In this document: positions 21,574-25,447 of the stretch, in pieces
Layout of the letters: every line of letters starts with the position of its first letter
How positions within the stretch are numbered: position 1 is the first letter of the stretch
DNA from: an uncultured Bacteroidales bacterium
GTDB lineage: Bacteria > Bacteroidota > Bacteroidia > Bacteroidales > UBA932
NCBI GenBank assembly: GCA_934700615.1
Contig: CAKUXR010000035.1
Location: forward strand, 1 to 25,447
Direction of reading: 5' to 3'
DNA: 25,447 bases
The notes under the pieces: generated by a model
What the model saw: the letters and a program-made list of their open reading frames with translations, nothing else
What the model was told of the DNA's origin: nothing
Database searches by the model: none
Program-made: the position numbers and the translations under genes

Positions 21574-23250
21574 ATGGCAGACGAGAAGATCATTTTTTCC
21601 ATGAACAGGGTAGGAAAGGTCCTCCCATCAAGCAACAGAATTATACTAAAAGACATTTGTCTATCATTCTTTTACGGGGCGAAGATCGGTATCATCGGTC
21701 TCAATGGCTCCGGTAAATCAACATTGATGAAAATCATCGCCGGAGTTGAGCAGAGCTATCAGGGTGAGGTTGTCTGGGCTCCGGGCTACAGTGTGGGATA
21801 TCTGGAGCAGGAGCCTCAGATGGATCCTGAGAAGACTGTATTGGAAGTCGTTCAGGAGGGTGTCCAGGAGATAATGGATGTCCTGAAGGAATATGAGGAG
21901 GTCAACCTCAAGTTCTGCGAGCCGATGAGTGATGATGAGATGAACAAGCTTATCGAAAGGCAGGGCGAACTCACCGAGAAAATCGAGCATTGCGGAGGTT
22001 GGGAGATTGATTCCAAACTTGAGCGTGCTATGGATGCGCTCCAGTGTCCTCCTTCTGATGCGAAGATTGCGAATCTCAGTGGCGGTGAGAGACGTCGTGT
22101 GGCATTGTGCCGCCTTCTTCTCCAGCAGCCTGATGTGCTTCTCCTCGACGAGCCTACCAACCATCTCGATACCGAGAGTATCCAGTGGCTCGAGGCTCAT
22201 CTCCAGCAGTATAAGGGTACTGTGATTGCCGTTACCCATGACCGTTACTTCCTCGATGATGTTGCGGGCTGGATTCTGGAGCTCGACAGGGGAGAGGGTA
22301 TTCCTTGGAAGGGCAACTACTCTTCATGGCTTGAGCAGAAGACCAAGCGTCTGGAAATGGAGGAAAAGCAGGAGAGCAAGCGCAGAAAGACATTGGAGCG
22401 CGAGCTTGAGTGGGTCAGGATGGCTCCTAAGGCGCGTCATGCCAAGTCTAAGGCCAGACTCGGTGCTTATGAGAAGCTCGCCAGCCAGGACGGCAAGGAG
22501 AAAGAGGCTAATCTCGAAATCTATATTCCTGACGGACCGAAGCTCGGAAACAAGGTCATCCAGTTCAATGATGTTTCGAAGGCTTATGGTGACAAACTTC
22601 TGTTCGAGCATCTTTCGTTCGTTCTTCCTCCTGCAGGTATTGTCGGTGTAATCGGTCCTAACGGTGCCGGCAAGACTACGCTTTTCCGTCTTATCATGGG
22701 ACTGGAGCAGCCTGACAATGGTGATATTACCATCGGCGAGACCGTCAAGCTGGCATACGTTGACCAGCAGCACAAGAGCATTGACCCGGACAAGACTGTC
22801 TTCCAGACCATCGCCGACAGTTCGGATTGGATCAGGCTCGGCAAGCGTGATGTCAATGCCCGTGCATATGTTTCCCGTTTCAATTTTACCGGTTCCGACC
22901 AGGAGAAGCGTTGCGGCATCCTTTCCGGTGGTGAAAGAAACAGGCTCCACCTGGCTCTCACATTGAAGGATGAGGGTAACGTTCTCCTTCTCGACGAGCC
23001 TACCAATGATGTGGATGTCAATACTATACGTGCCCTGGAGGAGGGTCTGGAGAATTTCGCCGGCTGTGCCGTAGTGATTTCCCACGACCGCTGGTTCCTC
23101 GACCGTATCGCCACCCATATCCTAGCTTTCGAGGGTGATTCCCAGGTATATTTCTTCGAGGGTACCTATTCCGAGTACGAGGAGAACAAGAAGAAGCGTC
23201 TCGGCGACGAGGAGCCTAAGAGATTCAAGTACAAGAAGCTGATGGAGTAA
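21574..23250 (+). CDS. ettA: Energy-dependent translational throttle protein (ABC-F ATPase)
   Basis: A 558-residue cytoplasmic protein with two ABC domains and no membrane part. ABC1 has Walker A GLNGSGKST (42-50), signature LSGGERRRV (168 onward) and Walker B VLLLDEPTNHLD. ABC2 has GPNGAGKTT (361-369), LSGGERNRL (450 onward) and VLLLDEPTNDVD. The linker between them (PtIM) is long and basic (KTKRLEMEEKQESKRRKTLE..., then MAPKARHAKSKARL), and the arm insertion in ABC1 is present. Length and sequence fit EttA (E. coli 555), which binds the ribosomal E site and gates the first elongation step according to ATP/ADP level. It has its own promoter and a strong terminator, so it is transcribed alone. 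Confidence 0.93.
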   Translation: MADEKIIFSMNRVGKVLPSSNRIILKDICLSFFYGAKIGIIGLNGSGKSTLMKIIAGVEQSYQGEVVWAPGYSVGYLEQEPQMDPEKTVLEVVQEGVQEIMDVLKEYEEVNLKFCEPMSDDEMNKLIERQGELTEKIEHCGGWEIDSKLERAMDALQCPPSDAKIANLSGGERRRVALCRLLLQQPDVLLLDEPTNHLDTESIQWLEAHLQQYKGTVIAVTHDRYFLDDVAGWILELDRGEGIPWKGNYSSWLEQKTKRLEMEEKQESKRRKTLERELEWVRMAPKARHAKSKARLGAYEKLASQDGKEKEANLEIYIPDGPKLGNKVIQFNDVSKAYGDKLLFEHLSFVLPPAGIVGVIGPNGAGKTTLFRLIMGLEQPDNGDITIGETVKLAYVDQQHKSIDPDKTVFQTIADSSDWIRLGKRDVNARAYVSRFNFTGSDQEKRCGILSGGERNRLHLALTLKDEGNVLLLDEPTNDVDVNTIRALEEGLENFAGCAVVISHDRWFLDRIATHILAFEGDSQVYFFEGTYSEYEENKKKRLGDEEPKRFKYKKLME

Positions 23251-23276
23251 GGCTGTCCGTCAGCAGCATAAATGAA

Positions 23277-23323
23277 ACAATTCGTCCGTAAAAGAGGTGT
23301 CTTTTACGGACGAATTGTATTTT
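23277..23323 (+). terminator. Strong intrinsic terminator of ettA, perfect 18-bp stem
   Basis: ACAATTCGTCCGTAAAAG (23277-23294), loop AGGTGT, then its exact reverse complement (23301-23318), followed by ATTTTT. It lies 26 nt after the ettA stop. The opposite-strand reading has TTGTTTC after the stem, so it might also stop the convergent gene (23429-24967), though less efficiently. A partial copy of the arm (TTACGGAC) recurs at about 23353-23360. Confidence 0.9.
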
Positions 23324-23428
23324 TGAGCAACTTGTCCTGGTTAAAACGTTTTCTTACGGACAACTCGCAATCCGACGCGTCTTCCGTTACTTCCCGTCGG
23401 ACTACATTCTCAGACTGATAGCGGGACG

Positions 23429-24967
23429 TCACGCCTCAGCCCAACCGTCAATCGTCTTGGTTTCGGAAGAGAAATTGATGCCGAGCTTGATTATCTGCTT
23501 TCCGCTGGCAAGGAATGGTTTGTCATAACCCTTCTCCTCGATTTGTTTCAGTGCAACTTCAGCGGATTCATCTCGCTTCAGTTCAATGATATAGACATAC
23601 TTGTCGGTATCGAAGACAATGTCAATCCTGCCGTTGGATGTCTGGTATTCGGTCTTGACATAGAGCCCCATCATTTTCAGCATTATCGACATCACGTTCT
23701 GGAAGTACAGCTCCAGATCGCCCTGAATCATGTAGCTGTTTCCTGCGAAAAATGCAGTGAGACGGTCCATGAAAGCTTTGGTATCGCCATTACGGATATC
23801 TCTAACGAACTGATATACCGAAAGTTCTCCTTCTGTCAATGCCGGAGCGAACAACTGGCTGAGTGAATGCATGAAGCCGCGCTTGACTTCCTCGTTAGGG
23901 TAGTCGAGATTGTAAGTGAAAAAATCTGGATTATAATCCTTTATCGTCAGATATCCCGCCTGGTACATCAATGTTATCGGAGCCGGGCTCACATAGTTCG
24001 CTCCTGTCAGAGTCTCCACCGAAACGTCATTTTTCGCGATATTGTCCAGATTGTAGTTGCCCTGTTTCAGATATCTTACCAGAAACGTAGGTGTCCCAGT
24101 CTCGAACCAGTACATCCGGAACTCATTGGCGTTAAATGTGTTGAGAAGACTGAACGGGTTGTATATGCCAGGTGATCTATAATGGAAATGATACCCATCA
24201 TACATTGATGCCAGTTTCTTGTAGCATTCTTCTTCCGAAAGCCCATTCATTTCCGCCAGAGTCTTCACGCTTTCACCGAAATATGACTTCAATTCCTGCT
24301 CCGATATTCCGCAGATGTCAGCATATCTAGCATCCATTGATATGTCATTCAGATTGTTAAGGCCGCTGAAGATGCTCATTTTGCCAAGCTTGGTCACTCC
24401 TGTAAGGAAGGCGAAACGGATGGCATTGTCCTTTCCTTTTATGACGCTGTAGAATCCCTGAAGCTCGCGCCTGAACTGCTCCATAAGTTCAGGATTGTCA
24501 ATGTTGTCGATTATCGGTTTTTCATATTCGTCAATGAGAATGACGACTTTCTGTCCGGTCTTCCGGTATGCTGTATCAATGATGTTTTCAAAGCGGACAC
24601 TTGCGACATGTTCAACTGTCCGGATCTCGTAACGCTCTTCGTACTTGGATAAAAAAGAGTTGAGCTTTGAATAAAGTTCATCAACAGACAAATATGCAGC
24701 CCCCGTCAAATCCAGATGCAGAACAGGATACTCTGTCCATTCCTTCTCCAGTGACTCCATCGCGAGACCCCCGAAAAGTTCTTTTCTTCCACTGAAGTAG
24801 GCCTCCATAGTCGATACGAGCAGACTCTTTCCAAATCGTCTCGGACGACTCAGAAAATAATATTGCCCAGAGGCCGCCAAACTATATATCAGCGCAGTTT
24901 TATCCACATAGACAAATCCTCCGGTGCGAATTTTCTCAAAGTTCTGTATTCCTATTGGGTACAACAT
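23429..24967 (-). CDS. AAA-ATPase-like protein with C-terminal PD-(D/E)XK nuclease domain
   Basis: A 512-residue protein of the AAA-ATPase_like (DUF1703-type) plus PDDEXK_9 family, abundant and multicopy in Bacteroidales and some Firmicutes. The start LYPIGIQNFEKIRTGGFVYVDKT, the Walker-A-like RPRRFGKSLL (41-50) and Walker B VVILIDEYEKPI (141-152, D146/E147) are all typical, as is TGVTKLGKMSIFSGLNNL. The C-terminal nuclease motif is D449 (GRID) and E462-x-K464 (IIELKRD); both look intact. The cellular role of the family is not established; a mobile-element or defence link has been suggested from distribution. It has a Bacteroidota promoter and an uncommonly strong Shine-Dalgarno. Confidence 0.92.
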   Translation of the reverse strand: MLYPIGIQNFEKIRTGGFVYVDKTALIYSLAASGQYYFLSRPRRFGKSLLVSTMEAYFSGRKELFGGLAMESLEKEWTEYPVLHLDLTGAAYLSVDELYSKLNSFLSKYEERYEIRTVEHVASVRFENIIDTAYRKTGQKVVILIDEYEKPIIDNIDNPELMEQFRRELQGFYSVIKGKDNAIRFAFLTGVTKLGKMSIFSGLNNLNDISMDARYADICGISEQELKSYFGESVKTLAEMNGLSEEECYKKLASMYDGYHFHYRSPGIYNPFSLLNTFNANEFRMYWFETGTPTFLVRYLKQGNYNLDNIAKNDVSVETLTGANYVSPAPITLMYQAGYLTIKDYNPDFFTYNLDYPNEEVKRGFMHSLSQLFAPALTEGELSVYQFVRDIRNGDTKAFMDRLTAFFAGNSYMIQGDLELYFQNVMSIMLKMMGLYVKTEYQTSNGRIDIVFDTDKYVYIIELKRDESAEVALKQIEEKGYDKPFLASGKQIIKLGINFSSETKTIDGWAEA

Positions 24968-24974
24968 ATTCCGT

Positions 24975-24979
24975 CCTCC
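24975..24979 (-). promoter_or_regulatory. Strong Shine-Dalgarno of the AAA-ATPase gene
   Basis: On the minus strand GGAGG lies 7 nt before the ATG at 24967. Most other genes in the window, such as rpmH, tpiA and tyrS, lack such a site, as is usual in Bacteroidota. The site supports the chosen start. Confidence 0.7.
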
Positions 24980-25023
24980 ATAATTATATCACGTCAGGTC
25001 AGAAACTGGCCATCCAGATTATA

Positions 25024-25054
25024 CAAAGATAATCGTTTGCCGCTAAAAATGAAA
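25024..25054 (-). promoter_or_regulatory. Promoter of the AAA-ATPase gene
   Basis: On the minus strand TATCTTTG (25031-25024) matches TAnnTTTG; TTTC (25054-25051), one base off TTTG, lies 19 nt upstream. The leader would be about 50 nt and contains the GGAGG site. Confidence 0.55.
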
Positions 25055-25348
25055 GACGTACGACTACCGTTTCTTAAGATGTCGGAACAGAGTTGTTGTC
25101 AGATAAACTGTTACCGGTTGTACGGCGAACCACAGAATGGGATTGTAAAACATGTAATCTATCATAATAGAACTCCTAACCGGGAACAAACTTGCGACTG
25201 AACAAATAAAGGTGTAGATACAATGAAGCGCTTGCCTTCGTCCAGACACAGATATCTATAAATGCAGAACATTGACATTCCCGCAAACAATCAGGGACGC
25301 GTTTTTATACTGTTTCGTATCAGTCATTTTTATAAGTTTTCCAGGGCG

Positions 25349-25447
25349 CTATACCCCCGATAATTTCGTCATCTCGTCAAAAATCTCTACCACCTCTTTC
25401 TTGTCCAATCCGGACTTTTCAGCCACGGCAAACAAATCCTCCTTCTT
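25349..25447 (-). CDS. Unidentified protein, C-terminal 32 residues
   Basis: On the minus strand the frame is open from the window edge to a TAG at 25349-25351. The visible end contains EDLFAVAEKSGLDKKEVVEI and closes EMTKLSGV. It is amphipathic and helix-turn-helix-like, with a superficial resemblance to the first helices of HU-type proteins (AVAEKxGL). However, it is a C-terminus and too short for a family call. The coding reading is supported only by the open frame and a plausible helical composition. Confidence 0.45.
   Translation of the reverse strand, partial: KKEDLFAVAEKSGLDKKEVVEIFDEMTKLSGV

Larger units (their letters stand above)
24968..25348. other. Non-coding stretch upstream of the AAA/PD-(D/E)XK gene
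   Basis: About 380 bases with no gene I can support. The left 90 bases carry the minus-strand promoter and ribosome-binding site of the AAA-ATPase gene. The rest is AT-rich and holds only a short hydrophobic minus-strand ORF (25064-25249) without a recognisable family or start context. The region right of it is the 3' flank of the truncated gene at the edge. No inverted repeat typical of an insertion-sequence end was seen. Confidence 0.55.

Noticed and set aside
22324..23118. 264-residue minus-strand ORF inside ettA
   Set aside because: Shadow frame opposite the conserved ABC motifs; no start context or domain.
23272..23418. 48-codon plus-strand ORF starting MKQFVRKRGVFYG downstream of ettA
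   Set aside because: It runs straight through the 18-bp terminator hairpin and a second inverted repeat, has no promoter and no recognisable product.
25064..25249. 61-codon hydrophobic minus-strand ORF
   Set aside because: No ribosome-binding site, promoter or family; composition is what AT-rich non-coding DNA gives. A small membrane protein cannot be fully excluded.

Overview
This window looks like a chromosomal segment of an uncultured or gut-type Bacteroidales (phylum Bacteroidota). The evidence is the promoter form (TTG/TTTG, 19-20 nt, then TAnnTTTG) in front of several genes, mostly weak or absent Shine-Dalgarno sequences, lipoprotein signal peptides followed by Ser/Glu/Asp/Lys-rich residues, and families typical of the phylum: BACON, fimbrillin-like and PL29-N lipoproteins, an M49-like lipoprotein, an M6 protease and an AAA-ATPase/PD-(D/E)XK protein. 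The genus cannot be fixed from sequence reading alone.

Left part (1-10130) is mostly housekeeping. A truncated Rpn-type nuclease tail (1-285) is followed by a non-coding stretch with a 12-bp inverted repeat, then rpmH (minus strand) with a clear promoter and terminator. Divergent from it runs a tightly packed plus-strand unit: polA, an ECF-type sigma factor, rsmG, a YqaA/DedA-like membrane protein and an FecE/BtuD-type ABC ATPase. A minus-strand unit faces it: tyrS, rbfA, a LolC/E-type permease and an FecCD/BtuC-type permease. The two units meet tail to tail with a 23-bp overlap, so the ATPase and the permease, which could form one metal-chelate or cobalamin importer, are encoded on opposite strands and share their 3' ends. 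No substrate-binding protein or TonB-dependent receptor for it is in the window.

Middle part (10131-16130) is the accessory-looking section. Four consecutive lipoprotein genes lie on the plus strand with gaps of only 13-28 nt: a three-Ig-domain (Big_2-like) protein with a C-type-lectin-like tail, a PL29-N/DUF4988-like coiled-coil protein, a large fimbrillin-like/BACON protein and a BACON protein with a tandemly repeated module. They probably make a co-expressed set of surface proteins. No SusC/SusD pair, sortase or pilus usher is visible. The block ends at a strong hairpin that overlaps the promoter of tpiA.

Right part (16265-25447) holds tpiA, an M49-like (DPP III-related) lipoprotein hydrolase, a secreted M6-family metalloprotease translationally coupled (ATGA) to a small lipoprotein, ettA (an ABC-F translation factor) with its own promoter and a perfect 18-bp-stem terminator, then an AAA-ATPase/PD-(D/E)XK protein on the minus strand with an unusually good Shine-Dalgarno, and the last 32 codons of an unidentified minus-strand gene at the edge.

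I saw no tRNA, rRNA, CRISPR array, intact insertion sequence or prophage. The observations I rate highest are the four-lipoprotein surface operon, the M6 protease/lipoprotein coupling, the tpiA promoter buried in a terminator stem, the apparently dead proofreading site of DNA polymerase I and the tail-to-tail ABC importer halves.
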